This document shows, piece after piece, positions 50,061 to 60,840 of a stretch of DNA of 64,000 bases. A program made the position numbers and the translations under genes. Within the stretch, counting starts at the first letter, position 1. Every line of letters begins with the position of its first letter. This DNA comes from Escherichia sp. ESNIH1 (GTDB lineage Bacteria; Pseudomonadota; Gammaproteobacteria; Enterobacterales; Enterobacteriaceae): contig PQKR01000009.1 of the NCBI GenBank assembly GCA_002918705.1, positions 1 through 64,000 on the forward strand, in the 5' to 3' direction. The notes beneath the pieces are model-generated. The model worked only from the letters and a program-made list of their open reading frames with translations, was not told the origin of the DNA and did not search any database.

Positions 50061-51632
50061 ATGGCCGATATCGAAATTAGACAAGAATCGCCAACGGCGT
50101 TTTATATTAAGGTTCATGAAACCGACAACGTGGCGATTATTGTCAATGACAATGGCTTAAGAGCCGGGACCCGTTTCCCGGATGGGCTTGAACTCATTGA
50201 GCATATCCCGCAGGGGCATAAAGTGGCGCTGGTGGATATTCCCGCGCACGGTGACATTGTCCGCTACGGTGAAGTCATCGGCTATGCGGTGCGCGATATT
50301 GCCCGGGGCAGCTGGATCGACGAATCCACCGTGGAGTTGCCTACAGCGCCACCGCTGAACACCCTGCCGCTGGCCACCAGGGTGCCGGAGCCGCTGCCTG
50401 CCCTCGAGGGTTACACCTTTGAAGGCTACCGCAACGCCGACGGCAGCGTCGGGACGAAAAACCTGCTGGGTATCACCACCAGCGTACACTGCGTCGCGGG
50501 CGTGGTGGACTACGTGGTCAAAATTATCGAGCGCGACCTGCTGCCGAAATACCCCAACGTTGACGGGGTGGTCGGTCTGAACCACCTCTACGGCTGCGGC
50601 GTAGCGATCAACGCCCCGGCGGCAGTGGTGCCTATCCGCACTATCCATAACCTCGCCCTCAACCCCAACTTTGGCGGCGAAGTGATGGTGGTCGGCCTCG
50701 GCTGTGAAAAGCTCCAGCCGGAGCGTCTGCTGCAGGGAACGGAAGACGTGCAGGCGATCCCAGTTGACAGTGCCAGCATCGTGCGCCTGCAGGATGAGCA
50801 GCACGTCGGCTTCCGCTCGATGGTCGACGATATTCTTCAGGTTGCCGAGCGTCATCTGATCAAGCTCAACGCTCGCCAGCGCGAAACCTGCCCGGCCTCC
50901 GAGCTGGTCGTCGGGATGCAGTGCGGCGGCAGCGACGCCTTCTCCGGCGTGACGGCGAACCCGGCGGTAGGCTACGCCTCTGACCTGCTGGTCCGCTGCG
51001 GTGCGACAGTAATGTTCTCGGAGGTGACCGAGGTGCGCGATGCGATCCATCTGCTCACCCCGCGCGCTATCAATGAGGAGGTAGGCAAGCGCCTGCTGGA
51101 TGAGATGGCCTGGTACGATAACTATCTCGATATGGGCAAAACCGACCGCAGCGCTAACCCCTCTCCGGGTAACAAGAAAGGCGGTCTGGCCAACGTAGTG
51201 GAGAAAGCGCTGGGCTCTATTGCCAAGTCCGGGCAGAGCGCCATCGTGGAAGTGCTCTCGCCGGGCCAGCGCCCAACCAAGCGCGGACTGATCTACGCGG
51301 CTACGCCTGCCAGCGACTTTGTCTGTGGTACCCAGCAAGTGGCTTCCGGGATCACCGTTCAGGTGTTCACTACCGGTCGCGGTACGCCGTACGGCCTGGT
51401 GGCAGTGCCGGTTATCAAGATGGCAACCCGCACCGAGCTGGCTAACCGCTGGTACGATCTCATGGACATTAACGCCGGAACGATCGCCACCGGAGAAGAG
51501 AGCATTGAGGACGTGGGCTGGAAGCTGTTCCACTTTATTCTCGACGTCGCCAGCGGCCGTAAGAAAACCTTCTCGGACCAGTGGGGCCTGCACAACCAGC
51601 TGGCCGTGTTTAACCCGGCTCCGGTGACGTGA
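50061..51632 (+). CDS. garD: Galactarate dehydratase GarD
   Basis: 523 residues from ATG 50061, the E. coli start and length. SAF domain (about 1-100), then UxaA/GarD catalytic domain with [39 protein letters not shown] and [20 protein letters not shown]. Iron-dependent dehydration of galactarate to 5-keto-4-deoxy-glucarate. Divergent from garPLRK, which completes the pathway to 2-phosphoglycerate. Confidence 0.97.
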   Translation: MADIEIRQESPTAFYIKVHETDNVAIIVNDNGLRAGTRFPDGLELIEHIPQGHKVALVDIPAHGDIVRYGEVIGYAVRDIARGSWIDESTVELPTAPPLNTLPLATRVPEPLPALEGYTFEGYRNADGSVGTKNLLGITTSVHCVAGVVDYVVKIIERDLLPKYPNVDGVVGLNHLYGCGVAINAPAAVVPIRTIHNLALNPNFGGEVMVVGLGCEKLQPERLLQGTEDVQAIPVDSASIVRLQDEQHVGFRSMVDDILQVAERHLIKLNARQRETCPASELVVGMQCGGSDAFSGVTANPAVGYASDLLVRCGATVMFSEVTEVRDAIHLLTPRAINEEVGKRLLDEMAWYDNYLDMGKTDRSANPSPGNKKGGLANVVEKALGSIAKSGQSAIVEVLSPGQRPTKRGLIYAATPASDFVCGTQQVASGITVQVFTTGRGTPYGLVAVPVIKMATRTELANRWYDLMDINAGTIATGEESIEDVGWKLFHFILDVASGRKKTFSDQWGLHNQLAVFNPAPVT

Positions 51633-51639
51633 TGTTTTT

Positions 51640-51669
51640 GCCGGGCGGCGCTGCGCTTGCCCGGCCTAC
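51640..51669 (+). repeat. REP element
   Basis: GCCGGGCGGCGCTGCGCTTG-CCCGGCCTAC between convergent garD and rsmI. Confidence 0.87.
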
Positions 51670-51712
51670 GGTACATCAGCAATTTCTTCCGACACGCTGA
51701 ACGTCAGTAACC

Positions 51713-52573
51713 TTATCCCTGCTGCTCCAGAGCATACTTATAGAGAGCGTTCTTCTTCACGCCGTGGATCTCGGCGGCTAGCGCGGCGGCTTTTTTCAGC
51801 GGCAGCTCGGCCTGGAGCAGTGCCAGCGTACGTAGGGCGTCGGCGGGCAGATCCTCCTCCTGGGCCTTATGCCCCTCAATAATCAGCACCATCTCCCCTT
51901 TGCGACGGTTTTCATCTTCCTTTACCCACGCCAGCAGTTCGCCAATGGGCGCGCCGTGAATCGACTCCCAGGTCTTGGTTAGCTCGCGGGCCAGCACGAC
52001 ATAGCGGGATTCACCCAGCACGGTGCAGATGTCCTCCAGGCTATCGAGCAGGCGGTGAGTGGACTCATAAAAAATCAGCGTGCGCGGCTCAGCCTCCAGC
52101 GCTTTTAGCGTGTCGCGGCGGCCTTTTGATTTGGCAGGCAGAAAGCCTTCATAGCAGAAGCGATCCGACGGCAGCCCGGCGGCGCTGAGAGCGGCAATCG
52201 CGGCGCAGGGGCCAGGGAGCGGCACCACGCGGATCCCCGCCTCGCGGCAGGTGCGCACCAGGTGGTAGCCAGGATCGTTGATCAGCGGCGTCCCGGCGTC
52301 GGAGACCAGGGCAATGCTCTGCCCCTCTTTAAGCTTCGCTACCAGCGTCTCTGCCTTCTGCTGCTCGTTATGATCGTGAAGGGCAAACAGGCGGGCGCTA
52401 ATGGCGAAATGCTGCAACAGCAGGCCGGTGTGCCGGGTATCCTCTGCGGCAACTAAATCAACGCTTTGCAACACGGTCAGCGCGCGCTGGGTGATATCAG
52501 CCAAATTCCCGATAGGAGTGGGTACAATATAGAGCTGACCTTGAGAATTCTCAGCCGATTCGTGTTGTTTCAT
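51713..52573 (-). CDS. rsmI: 16S rRNA (cytidine-1402-2'-O)-methyltransferase RsmI
   Basis: 286 residues, tetrapyrrole-methylase fold: [55 protein letters not shown] and [12 protein letters not shown]. It methylates the ribose of C1402 in the 16S decoding centre. Divergent from lpoA with 62 bp between starts. Confidence 0.97.
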   Translation of the reverse strand: MKQHESAENSQGQLYIVPTPIGNLADITQRALTVLQSVDLVAAEDTRHTGLLLQHFAISARLFALHDHNEQQKAETLVAKLKEGQSIALVSDAGTPLINDPGYHLVRTCREAGIRVVPLPGPCAAIAALSAAGLPSDRFCYEGFLPAKSKGRRDTLKALEAEPRTLIFYESTHRLLDSLEDICTVLGESRYVVLARELTKTWESIHGAPIGELLAWVKEDENRRKGEMVLIIEGHKAQEEDLPADALRTLALLQAELPLKKAAALAAEIHGVKKNALYKYALEQQG

Positions 52574-52635
52574 TGTTTCATCCGTATTGCCGATTTAATA
52601 TTGAGCATTGCGTAAAAAATATCACTGGATACAGA

Positions 52636-54765
52636 ATGGTACAGTCAACATTTTTCCGTTTAAAAGCAGCGCGTTGTCTGCCTGTCATGCTGGCCGCCCT
52701 GCTTTTTGCAGGCTGTGGAACACAGACGCCAGACCAGAGCAGTGCGCACATGCAGGGTACAGCGCAGGCTGACTCTGGCTACTACCTGAGCCAGATGCAG
52801 CAAAGCACAGATGATACCAAGACCAACTGGCAATTACTCGCCATTCGTGCCCTGTTGAAAGAGGGCAAAAGCCAGCAGGCGGGCGAGCTGTTTAACCAGC
52901 TGCCGCAGGCGTTGACCGATACCCAGCGTAAAGAGCAGTCGCTGCTGGCCGTTGAGCTTAAGCTGGTGCAGAAAGATTTTGCTGGCGCACAGGCGCTGCT
53001 GGCTAAGCTGAAGCCAGCTGATTTCGAGGGTAACCAGCTGGCACGCTACTGGCAGGCGCAGATTGATGCCAGCCAGGGCCGTCCGTCGCTGACGCTGCTG
53101 CGGGCCTTGATTGCTCAGGAGCCGCTGCTGGCGGCGAAGGATAAGCAGAAAAATATCGATGCCACCTGGCAGGCGCTCTCCTCCATGACGCCGGAGCAGG
53201 CGCAGGCGCTGGTGATCAACGCCGATGAGAACGTGCTGCAGGGCTGGCTCGATCTGCAGCGCGTCTGGTTCGATAACCGTACCGATCCGAACATGCTGAA
53301 GGCGGGGATCAGCGACTGGCAGACCCGCTATCCGCAAAACCCTGGGGCGAAGATGCTGCCGACGGCGTTAACCAACGTGCAGAACTTTAAACCTGCCTCC
53401 ACCAACAAAATCGCCCTGCTGCTGCCGCTGAACGGCCAGGCGGCGGTCTATGGCCGCGCTATCCAGCAGGGTTTTGAAGCAGCGAAAAACGGTACGCCAG
53501 CCGTGAGCGGCCCGGCAACGCCAGTCCAGGTTGCCCAGGCGGCGACAACGGGAGACGCTGACGTCGTTAGCCCCTCTCAGGCCCCGGTAGATGAGCTGAC
53601 CCAGACGCAGCCTGCTGCGCCAGTGGACGCACCGGAAGTTGCTCCTGAAGCGACTCAGGCTCCAGCGCCAGCTGCAACCACTGCGCCCGCTGCAACGTCC
53701 GCGCCCGCTGACACCGCTGCGCCAGTAAGCGCTCCTGAAGCCCAGTCGCAGCCAGCCGCTACGCCAGCGGTAGCCAGCGCGCCGGCTAATCCTTCTGCCG
53801 ATCTGAAAATTTATGACACCAGCTCGCAGCCGCTCGATCAGATCCTCAATCAGGTCCAGCAGGACGGTGCCAGCATCGTGGTTGGCCCGCTGTTAAAGGG
53901 TAACGTTGAAGAGCTGATGCGCAGCAACACCGCCCTGAACGTGCTGGCGCTGAACCAGCCGGAGTCGGTGCAGAGCCGGGCAAATATCTGCTACTTCGCC
54001 CTTTCGCCGGAAGATGAAGCCCGCGACGCCGCTCGTCACATGTGGGATCAGGGCCACCGCGCGCCGCTGCTGCTGGTTCCGCGCAGCTCGCTGGGGGATC
54101 GGGTCACCACCGCCTTTGCCGAAGAGTGGCAAAAACTGGGCGGCGGTACCGTGCTGCAGCAGAAGTTTGGCTCTACGGCAGAACTGAAGATGGGCATTAA
54201 CAGCGGGTCCGGTATCGCCCTGACAGGCACGCCGGTCGCCTCCAGCCTGCCGCAGCAGCAGGGAGTGACTATCGGCGGCCTGACCATTCCTGCCCCGCCG
54301 AGCGAGGCGCAGATCACCGGCGGCGGCAACGTCGATGCGGCCTATATCCTGGCGACGCCGAACGAGATTGCGCTTATCAAGCCGATGATCGCCATGCGCA
54401 CCGGCAGCCATAGCAGCGCAGCGCTGTACGCCAGCTCGCGTAGCGCGCAAGGGGGTGCAGGGCCGGACTTCCGTCTCGAGATGGAGGGGTTACAGTTTAG
54501 CGAGATCCCGATGCTGGCAGGCAGCAACCCTGCGCTGATGCAGCAGGCGTTGGGCAGCGTCAACAACGACTACTCGCTGGCCCGCCTTTATGCTATGGGC
54601 GTTGACGCATGGGCACTGGCTAACCACTTTGCCCAGATGCGCCAGGTTCCCGGCTTTGAGATCAGCGGCAACACAGGCGATCTCTCGGCTACCCCAGACT
54701 GCGTGATAAACAGGAAGTTATCATGGCTCAAATACCAGCAGGGGCAGATCGTCCCGGCCAGTTAA
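52636..54765 (+). CDS. lpoA: Outer-membrane lipoprotein activator of PBP1A, LpoA
   Basis: 709 residues from ATG 52636. Lipoprotein signal ending in FAGC, N-terminal TPR-like helical domain (about 30-255), then the LppC/periplasmic-binding-like domain split by an Ala/Pro/Gln/Thr-rich segment (about 290-395). It activates the transpeptidase of PBP1A (MrcA) from the outer membrane. About 30 residues longer than E. coli LpoA (678), all in the low-complexity linker. It overlaps yraN by 43 bp. Confidence 0.96.
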   Translation: MVQSTFFRLKAARCLPVMLAALLFAGCGTQTPDQSSAHMQGTAQADSGYYLSQMQQSTDDTKTNWQLLAIRALLKEGKSQQAGELFNQLPQALTDTQRKEQSLLAVELKLVQKDFAGAQALLAKLKPADFEGNQLARYWQAQIDASQGRPSLTLLRALIAQEPLLAAKDKQKNIDATWQALSSMTPEQAQALVINADENVLQGWLDLQRVWFDNRTDPNMLKAGISDWQTRYPQNPGAKMLPTALTNVQNFKPASTNKIALLLPLNGQAAVYGRAIQQGFEAAKNGTPAVSGPATPVQVAQAATTGDADVVSPSQAPVDELTQTQPAAPVDAPEVAPEATQAPAPAATTAPAATSAPADTAAPVSAPEAQSQPAATPAVASAPANPSADLKIYDTSSQPLDQILNQVQQDGASIVVGPLLKGNVEELMRSNTALNVLALNQPESVQSRANICYFALSPEDEARDAARHMWDQGHRAPLLLVPRSSLGDRVTTAFAEEWQKLGGGTVLQQKFGSTAELKMGINSGSGIALTGTPVASSLPQQQGVTIGGLTIPAPPSEAQITGGGNVDAAYILATPNEIALIKPMIAMRTGSHSSAALYASSRSAQGGAGPDFRLEMEGLQFSEIPMLAGSNPALMQQALGSVNNDYSLARLYAMGVDAWALANHFAQMRQVPGFEISGNTGDLSATPDCVINRKLSWLKYQQGQIVPAS

Positions 54766-55121
54766 GCCGTAAACAGACCGGCGACGCGTGGGAAGCAACG
54801 GCGCGCCGCTGGCTGGAGGGCAAAGGACTGCGCTTTCTCGCCGCCAACGTCCGTTCACGCGGCGGCGAGATCGACCTGATTATGCGTCAGGGTCCCACAA
54901 CCGTCTTCATTGAGGTACGCTACCGCAAGACGGCCCGGTACGGCGGCGCAGCGGCCAGCATCACTCGCAGCAAGCAGTTGAAACTCTTATCGGCGGCGCG
55001 TTTGTGGCTCGCCCGGCACAATGGGAGTTTTGACACTGTGGATTGCCGGTTCGATGTGGTAGCCTTCACCGGAAACGACGTGGAGTGGATACAAGATGCC
55101 TTTAACGACCACTCATACTAG
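54723..55121 (+). CDS. yraN: UPF0102 nuclease-fold protein YraN
   Basis: 132 residues, endonuclease-like fold of the UPF0102 family: [26 protein letters not shown] carries the Glu-Asp-Glu-x-Arg/Lys core seen in Holliday-junction-resolvase-like nucleases (E..D..EVR). Function not established. Starts inside lpoA and is followed by diaA. Confidence 0.94.
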   Translation: MAQIPAGADRPGQLSRKQTGDAWEATARRWLEGKGLRFLAANVRSRGGEIDLIMRQGPTTVFIEVRYRKTARYGGAAASITRSKQLKLLSAARLWLARHNGSFDTVDCRFDVVAFTGNDVEWIQDAFNDHSY

Positions 55122-55141
55122 CTGACATTATAGGGATCACC

Positions 55142-55732
55142 GTGCTCGAAAGAATTAAAGTCTGCTTTACGGAAAGTATTCAAACCCAGATTGCGGCGGC
55201 GGAAGCCCTGCCGGATGCGATCTCCCGTGCGGCCATGACCCTGGTTCACTCCCTGCTTAACGGTAACAAAATCCTCTGCTGTGGCAACGGCACCTCTGCC
55301 GCCAACGCCCAGCATTTTGCTGCCAGCATGATCAATCGCTTCGAAACCGAGCGTCCAAGCCTGCCGGCGATTGCACTTAATACCGATAACGTGGTCTTAA
55401 CCGCGATCGCCAACGATAGATTGCACGATGAGATCTACGCTAAACAGGTGCGCGCGCTGGGCCATGCCGGCGACGTGCTGCTGGCGATCTCCGCCCGGGG
55501 TAACAGTCGGGATATCGTGAAAGCCGTTGAGGCGGCCGTCACCCGCGATATGACCATTGTTGCCCTCACCGGCTACGACGGCGGCGAGCTGGCGGGTCTG
55601 CTGGGGCCACAGGATGTCGAAATTCGTATTCCTTCCCACCGCAGCGCACGCATTCATGAGATGCATATGCTGACGGTGAACTGCCTGTGCGATCTGATTG
55701 ATAACACGCTTTTCCCTCACCAGGATGATTAA
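55142..55732 (+). CDS. diaA: DnaA initiator-associating protein DiaA
   Basis: 196 residues from a GTG start, SIS domain: [37 protein letters not shown] and the [16 protein letters not shown] end. A tetramer that binds several DnaA molecules and helps timely initiation at oriC. Co-directional with yraN and dolP. Confidence 0.96.
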   Translation: MLERIKVCFTESIQTQIAAAEALPDAISRAAMTLVHSLLNGNKILCCGNGTSAANAQHFAASMINRFETERPSLPAIALNTDNVVLTAIANDRLHDEIYAKQVRALGHAGDVLLAISARGNSRDIVKAVEAAVTRDMTIVALTGYDGGELAGLLGPQDVEIRIPSHRSARIHEMHMLTVNCLCDLIDNTLFPHQDD

Positions 55733-55741
55733 GGAGTAGAC

Positions 55742-56317
55742 ATGAAGGCACTTTCGCCCCTTGCGGTAATACTCTCCGCGTTGCTGCTTCAGGGATGTGT
55801 CGCAGCGGCCGTGGTCGGCAGCGCCGCCGTAGGCACCAAAGCAGCGACCGATCCGCGTACCGTGGGCACGCAGGTTGATGACGGAACGCTGGAGCTACGC
55901 GTCAACAGCGCGCTGGCTAAAGACGAGCAGATCAAGAAAAGCGCACGCATTAACGTGACCGCTTACCAGGGTAAAGTGCTGCTGGTCGGTCAGGCACCTG
56001 ATACCGAACTGGCCTCGCGTGCGAAGCAGATTGCGATGGGCGTAGAGGGGGCAACGGAGGTCTATAACGAGATCCGTCAGGGCCAGCCGATTAGCCTGGG
56101 CACCGCCTCGTCAGATACCTGGATCACCACCAAAGTCCGCTCCCAGCTGCTGGGCAGCGATCAGGTGAAATCGTCCAACGTGAAGGTCACCACTGAAAAC
56201 GGCGAGGTGTTCCTGCTGGGGCTGGTGACAGAGCGTGAAGCGTCTGCGGCTGCCGATATCGCCAGCCGCGTGTCGGGCGTCAAGCACGTGACCACGGCGT
56301 TTACGTTTATCAAGTAA
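55742..56317 (+). CDS. dolP: Division- and outer-membrane-lipid-associated lipoprotein DolP (YraP)
   Basis: 191 residues. Lipoprotein signal ending in LLLQGC (Cys19) and two BON domains (about 45-115 and 120-191). It binds anionic phospholipids, goes to the division site and supports outer-membrane integrity and BAM function; a sigma-E target in E. coli. Ten bases after diaA. Confidence 0.97.
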   Translation: MKALSPLAVILSALLLQGCVAAAVVGSAAVGTKAATDPRTVGTQVDDGTLELRVNSALAKDEQIKKSARINVTAYQGKVLLVGQAPDTELASRAKQIAMGVEGATEVYNEIRQGQPISLGTASSDTWITTKVRSQLLGSDQVKSSNVKVTTENGEVFLLGLVTEREASAAADIASRVSGVKHVTTAFTFIK

Positions 56318-56327
56318 GCTCTGATAA

Positions 56328-56403
56328 GCCGGGCGGCGCATACGCTTGCCCGGCCTACACGACATGCAGTTCCGTAGGCCGGATAAGCGCAGCGCCATCC
56401 GGC
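56328..56403 (+). repeat. Pair of inverted REP elements (BIME)
   Basis: GCCGGGCGGCGCATACGCTT-GCCCGGCCTAC (56328-56358) and GTAGGCCGGATAAGCGCAGC-GCCATCCGGC (56374-56403) in opposite orientation, between convergent dolP and yraQ. Confidence 0.88.
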
Positions 56404-56409
56404 GATTGA

Positions 56410-57450
56410 TTACAGTAACGCGATACCGCCCACAATTATCCCACTCACTGCCACCAGCCCGCCGGTTAGCCACAGCGCTTTCGCCGGGAAGGATTTGCGC
56501 AGCATAATTAGCGACGGCAGGCTTACCGCCGGCAGCGTGATCAGCAGGGCCAGCGCGGGGGCAATCCCCATTCCGGCTACCATCATCGTCTGTACAATAG
56601 GAATTTCCGCCGCCGTTGGGATCACAAACAGACAGCCAACGATAGCCATCGCCACCACCCACAGCAGTGAGTTATCAATAGCGCCATCGGCGTGGGGGAA
56701 GAACCAGACCCGCGCCGCGCCCAGCAGCAGCACCGACAGAATGTAGACCGGGATGGTGCTCCAGAACAGCGTCCACAGCGCCCGGCCCCAGCGCGCCATA
56801 AATCCGCCCTGCGGCTCGGCGGCGATAACCGCCTCAGGCAGCGGCGACGGCCGATCGCTCTCCTTCACCCAGCGCTGCACCAGCAGAGCCACGCCCGGCA
56901 CAATCGCCAGACCGGCCACCAGGCGGATCAGGGCGAAATGCCAGCCCAGTACAAAACCCATAAACACCAGCGTCGCCGGGTTAAGCAACGGATTGCCCAT
57001 CCAGAACGCCAGCGCACCGCCCATCGACACCTGCTGGCGGCGCAGCCCGGCGGTAACCGGCGCAGCGCAGCAGGAGCACATCATGCCCGGCAGGGAGAAG
57101 AGCGTGCCGAACAGCGTACCGCCGATACGCTGCTGGCCCAGGGTACGCAGCAGCCAGTCGCGGGGAATAAGCACCTGCACCAGCGAGCCGAGAAGCACGC
57201 CCAGCACCGCGGCTTTCCAGACCGCGATGAAGTAGATCATGGCATAGTCGAGCGCGGCCCGGAATGGATTTGCTTCGGCGTTAGCAAGGATGGACTTGCC
57301 GATGCTGTGGGTTTCTGCGGCGGTAAAGGCTTTACCGTAATAGGGCTGCCATTTCACATACCAGAGCCCTACGATCACGACGAGAAAAAAGAGCGCGGGC
57401 TTCCACCATTGGACAGGTGTTGCCGCCTGAGATGAAGACTGACCAGTCAT
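56410..57450 (-). CDS. yraQ: SO_0444/DUF318-family permease YraQ
   Basis: 346 residues, about eight TMs, with the family motif MMCSCCAAPVTAGLRRQQVS and WMGNPLLNPATLVFMGFVLG. Related permeases move arsenicals or other soft metals; the YraQ substrate is unknown. Length as in E. coli. Divergent-independent single gene, followed upstream by yraR on the same strand. Confidence 0.93.
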   Translation of the reverse strand: MTGQSSSQAATPVQWWKPALFFLVVIVGLWYVKWQPYYGKAFTAAETHSIGKSILANAEANPFRAALDYAMIYFIAVWKAAVLGVLLGSLVQVLIPRDWLLRTLGQQRIGGTLFGTLFSLPGMMCSCCAAPVTAGLRRQQVSMGGALAFWMGNPLLNPATLVFMGFVLGWHFALIRLVAGLAIVPGVALLVQRWVKESDRPSPLPEAVIAAEPQGGFMARWGRALWTLFWSTIPVYILSVLLLGAARVWFFPHADGAIDNSLLWVVAMAIVGCLFVIPTAAEIPIVQTMMVAGMGIAPALALLITLPAVSLPSLIMLRKSFPAKALWLTGGLVAVSGIIVGGIALL

Positions 57451-57525
57451 TACATTCCCCGGAAAGATGTATGGATTATTGTTAGCCGGAAGATACTACG
57501 CCTGACTGGACACTTTTGGAAACAG

Positions 57526-58173
57526 TTAATTCTCCTCGCCGATGGCAATCGCATGCAGCTGCTCGGAGGTCAAAACAGTCACCCTCTCTCGGCAAGGAGA
57601 GAACGCTGTAAGCAGCATCGCACGCGCCACGTCGCGGGCTTCGATGGATTTCCACTTGCCGGGCAGCAGGTGCAGCATCGGCCCAAGCAGAGACTCACCA
57701 AACCGCTGCTTCGCCCGGCGGCCCAGCAGCATCGCCGGGCGGGCAAGGGTCAGGCGCGGCCAATCCTGCGCTATTAACGCCTCCTCCATCTTGCCCTTCA
57801 CCCGGTTATAGAAAAAGGGCGAGCCAGCATTGGCCCCCATCGCGCTGACCACCAGCATATGCTTCGCCCCGAGCCGCAGCCCGGCCAGCGCGGTATCCAC
57901 TACCAGGGTGTAGTCGGCGTGGATAAACGCCTCTTTGCTGCCCGCTTCCCGGCGGGTCGTGCCGAGGCAGCAGAAGACGATATCGATAGGCTCGTTGACC
58001 TGCGCCAGCGCGTCGGTGAGCTGGCGATCGCAGGGGTTAAAGACCCCGGGCATCCCCAGCAGTGGCCGACGCGTCGGGGCGGCAATATAGTTAACCCGCG
58101 GCTCCTGAATGAGCATACGCAGCAGATGTGAGCCAACCAGCCCGGTGGCTCCGGTAATCAGTACCTGACTCAT
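57526..58173 (-). CDS. yraR: NAD(P)-binding SDR-like protein YraR
   Basis: 215 residues, atypical short-chain dehydrogenase fold: [16 protein letters not shown] dinucleotide motif, [19 protein letters not shown], and [18 protein letters not shown] in place of the usual YxxxK. Function unknown (HTATIP2/TIP30-like group). Confidence 0.92.
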   Translation of the reverse strand: MSQVLITGATGLVGSHLLRMLIQEPRVNYIAAPTRRPLLGMPGVFNPCDRQLTDALAQVNEPIDIVFCCLGTTRREAGSKEAFIHADYTLVVDTALAGLRLGAKHMLVVSAMGANAGSPFFYNRVKGKMEEALIAQDWPRLTLARPAMLLGRRAKQRFGESLLGPMLHLLPGKWKSIEARDVARAMLLTAFSPCRERVTVLTSEQLHAIAIGEEN

Positions 58174-58297
58174 CTCGCCCCCTTTTGCAGATTAGTCCGC
58201 CTTGCAATGTGAGTTCGCTGAACCACACTTGTTTATACGTCATTATTAACGATAGATGGCGAAATCACCCATCCAGAGCCAAAACAATGGAGGAAAC

Positions 58298-58816
58298 ATG
58301 GGCAAGAAAATCGCAGTCTTGATCACTGACGACTTTGAAGATTCAGAATTCACTTCCCCGGCCGAAGCGTACCGTAAAGCGGGCCACGAGGTGATCACCA
58401 TTGAGAAGGAAGCCGGGAAAACCGTAAAAGGGAAACAGGGCGAAGCCAGCGTCACGATCGATAAAGCGATCGATGAGGTGACGCCAGCGGAGTTTGACGC
58501 CCTGCTGCTGCCAGGCGGCCACTCTCCGGACTCGCTGCGCGGCGATGAGCGCTTTGTGACCTTTACCCGCGACTTCGTGAACTCCGGTAAGCCGGTGTTT
58601 GCTATCTGTCACGGCCCGCAGCTGCTGATCAGCGCCGAAGTGGTGCGTGGACGCAAGCTGACGGCGGTTAAACCGATCGTTATCGATCTGAAAAACGCCG
58701 GGGTAGAGTTTTACGATCAGGAAGTGGTGAATGATAACGACCAGCTGATCACCAGCCGCACGCCTGACGATCTGCCCGCGTTCAACCGGGAGACCCTGCG
58801 CTTACTGGGAGTCTGA
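58298..58816 (+). CDS. yhbO: DJ-1/PfpI-family protein YhbO
   Basis: 172 residues from ATG 58298 with GGAGG. DJ-1/PfpI fold: [20 protein letters not shown], nucleophile Cys in [10 protein letters not shown]. Reported as a protein/nucleotide deglycase and general stress protein (DgcX-type) and RpoS-dependent in E. coli; the deglycase activity is debated. Overlaps convergent yhbP by 15 bp. Confidence 0.96.
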   Translation: MGKKIAVLITDDFEDSEFTSPAEAYRKAGHEVITIEKEAGKTVKGKQGEASVTIDKAIDEVTPAEFDALLLPGGHSPDSLRGDERFVTFTRDFVNSGKPVFAICHGPQLLISAEVVRGRKLTAVKPIVIDLKNAGVEFYDQEVVNDNDQLITSRTPDDLPAFNRETLRLLGV

Positions 58817-59239
58817 GTCCCGTAGCCAGTGCAGCTTTTTGCCAAAGCCCAGCGTGTTGTCGGTGAACTTAATTTCGTCCAGTGAAATCTCCCATACCGG
58901 GGCCGACAATGCTCTGGCAACCGGGAAGCGACGGTTATAGCGCTCACGCGCGGCCTCGCTTTCCGCTCCCTCCAGACGGCGGATCTCGCCTTTAAACTGT
59001 ACGCCACGGATCAACGCCACCGTTTTTGGCTGGCCGTTAACCGTCCCCGCCACCGGGGCACGACTGCCGCTCATCTGCGCATGACGGGTACGATCCTCAC
59101 TCATGACATAGAAGGCAACCTTCTGCGGATCGTAGTGATAGAAAGCGTTAGCACACCACAGATCGCCTTCACTGGCGACGCACCAGGTCACCACATGCTG
59201 CTTTGCCAGCCAGCGATGAATGGCGGCGAGAGTTTCCAT
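58802..59239 (-). CDS. yhbP: UPF0306/pyridoxamine-phosphate-oxidase-fold protein YhbP
   Basis: 145 residues, split-barrel flavin-binding fold ([37 protein letters not shown]). Function unknown. Confidence 0.92.
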   Translation of the reverse strand: METLAAIHRWLAKQHVVTWCVASEGDLWCANAFYHYDPQKVAFYVMSEDRTRHAQMSGSRAPVAGTVNGQPKTVALIRGVQFKGEIRRLEGAESEAARERYNRRFPVARALSAPVWEISLDEIKFTDNTLGFGKKLHWLRDSDSQ

Positions 59240-59292
59240 TTTTTATCTCCCTCATGCTAAGGTGCGCTCACCTTATTCTGTAAAATCACGCT

Positions 59293-59595
59293 ATGACGCC
59301 CTGGTTTTTATATCTTATCCGTACCGCCGATGATGCCCTTTATACCGGCATTACGACCGACGTTGCCCGCCGCTTCACCCAGCATCAGACGGGAAAAGGG
59401 GCAAAGGCGCTGCGCGGCAAAGGGGAGCTGCAGCTGGCCTTCGCGGCACCAGTAGGTGAGCGATCACTAGCTTTGAAAATTGAATACCGTATCAAACAGC
59501 TAACGAAGCGCCAGAAAGAGCGCCTCGTTGCCGGGGATGGGTCCTTTGACACGCTGCTGGCGGCGTTGCAGCCCGAGACAATCAAACACGGTTGA
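59293..59595 (+). CDS. yhbQ: GIY-YIG nuclease-family protein YhbQ
   Basis: 100 residues, one GIY-YIG domain: [18 protein letters not shown], catalytic Arg in [19 protein letters not shown] and a Glu in [12 protein letters not shown]0213/SLX1-like; E. coli YhbQ has been reported to act on DNA. Overlaps convergent yhbS by 14 bp. Confidence 0.94.
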   Translation: MTPWFLYLIRTADDALYTGITTDVARRFTQHQTGKGAKALRGKGELQLAFAAPVGERSLALKIEYRIKQLTKRQKERLVAGDGSFDTLLAALQPETIKHG

Positions 59596-60085
59596 AGTGT
59601 TCGTGGTACTCCACCAGGCCATGCACGCCGTTTAAGGCATCATCTGCCAGGCGATGCACCTGGAAAGCGCTCTCCGTGCCCGGCCAACGACAGTGTAGAT
59701 CGTAGTGTGCCGCCCGCTCAAAGCCGAGACGCTGATAGAAATCCGCCTCGCCCAGCGCAACGACGGCGGCGTAGCCGAACTCGTTGAGCGAATCCAGCCC
59801 CTCGTAGACCAGCTGGCGCGCCAGCCCCTGGCCGCGATAGTGTTCATCCACCGCCAGCGGCGCAAGGCCAACCCACTGCAGATCTTCACCCTCAACGTCC
59901 ACCGGACTAAAGGCGACGTAGCCGACTACCTGCCCTTCATCATCGGTGGCGACAAGCCCTAACGTAATCAGCCCGTCTTCCCGCAGGGAGTGGACCAGGT
60001 TAGCTTCGCTCTCCCCGCCGAATGCGCGACGAAGGAGTGCATCAATGCCTGGCGCATCGATAGGTATTTCAACTCGAATCAGCAT
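59582..60085 (-). CDS. yhbS: GNAT-family acetyltransferase YhbS
   Basis: 167 residues, single GNAT fold with the acetyl-CoA loop [13 protein letters not shown] (RGQGLA). Substrate not established. Starts within the end of ubiT (7-bp overlap), so it is translationally coupled to it on the minus strand. Confidence 0.94.
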   Translation of the reverse strand: MLIRVEIPIDAPGIDALLRRAFGGESEANLVHSLREDGLITLGLVATDDEGQVVGYVAFSPVDVEGEDLQWVGLAPLAVDEHYRGQGLARQLVYEGLDSLNEFGYAAVVALGEADFYQRLGFERAAHYDLHCRWPGTESAFQVHRLADDALNGVHGLVEYHEHFNRV

Positions 60086-60603
60086 GGCTCACCTACAGAA
60101 GTTGGTTTAGTCGCAGGCGGGGCTTGCAGGCCAGCCTCGACGAACTCCGCCAGTTGCAGCAGCATAACGCGCAGCGGTTTGGGCATCTGCTCCAGTTCAA
60201 TGGCGTCCATTAGGTTTTTAACATATAACCCCAGTTCGGTATCGCCCTCAATCACCAGCCGGCGCTGGAAGAATAGCGTGTCTGGATCCTGCTTGCGCGC
60301 GGCAATCATCAGCAGGTCGCTGGCGTCGGCGCTAAAGCTGACGTCGGCAGCGGCAGACTCACGCACAATTAACTGCTCATTCTCAACGGATGTAAACCAC
60401 CGCAGACCAATATCGCGTACTTCAATGCTCAACCAGCGGCCCTCCAGGAACTCGAGCTCGCCATCCGCCAGCGCCTGCTGGAACTGCCAGCGCAGAAGCT
60501 GCTCCAGCACCTGACGTTTAAGCGCGAAAGGCGCGAGCTTTACCGGCACGCTCAGCAGAGACGGCGCGGCATGAACGAGACGTGAGCGCAGTATATCCAA
60601 CAC
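60079..60603 (-). CDS. ubiT: SCP2-domain ubiquinone biosynthesis accessory factor UbiT (YhbT)
   Basis: 174 residues with a sterol-carrier-protein-2 lipid-binding domain (about 40-140). With UbiU and UbiV it serves oxygen-independent ubiquinone synthesis. Divergent from ubiUV, as in E. coli. Confidence 0.95.
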   Translation of the reverse strand: MLDILRSRLVHAAPSLLSVPVKLAPFALKRQVLEQLLRWQFQQALADGELEFLEGRWLSIEVRDIGLRWFTSVENEQLIVRESAAADVSFSADASDLLMIAARKQDPDTLFFQRRLVIEGDTELGLYVKNLMDAIELEQMPKPLRVMLLQLAEFVEAGLQAPPATKPTSVGEPC

Positions 60604-60840
60604 AAGCTTTACTCCCTGATATGAAAAGTCTGGCTATTCTGCCATAACCTCAACTTCCCATAGCGGCATAAATCAACAATTGCGCAGATGAAACTACCCC
60701 CTATTCCCCCCATCAATACGCGATTAGCTGCCTTAAATCAAAAATTGTCGCCGAAGGGTTAACTAAAATCCCAGTCCGTTAACAATTTTTGCACCTTAAC
60801 GGTGCCTACGGGCCACCCGGCCCCTGACCTGGGATACACT

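Noticed and set aside
50157..51593. 478-codon open frame antisense to garD
   Set aside because: A shadow of GC-rich codon usage; garD itself is fully conserved, and the antisense product is His/Arg/Gln-rich without any family pattern.
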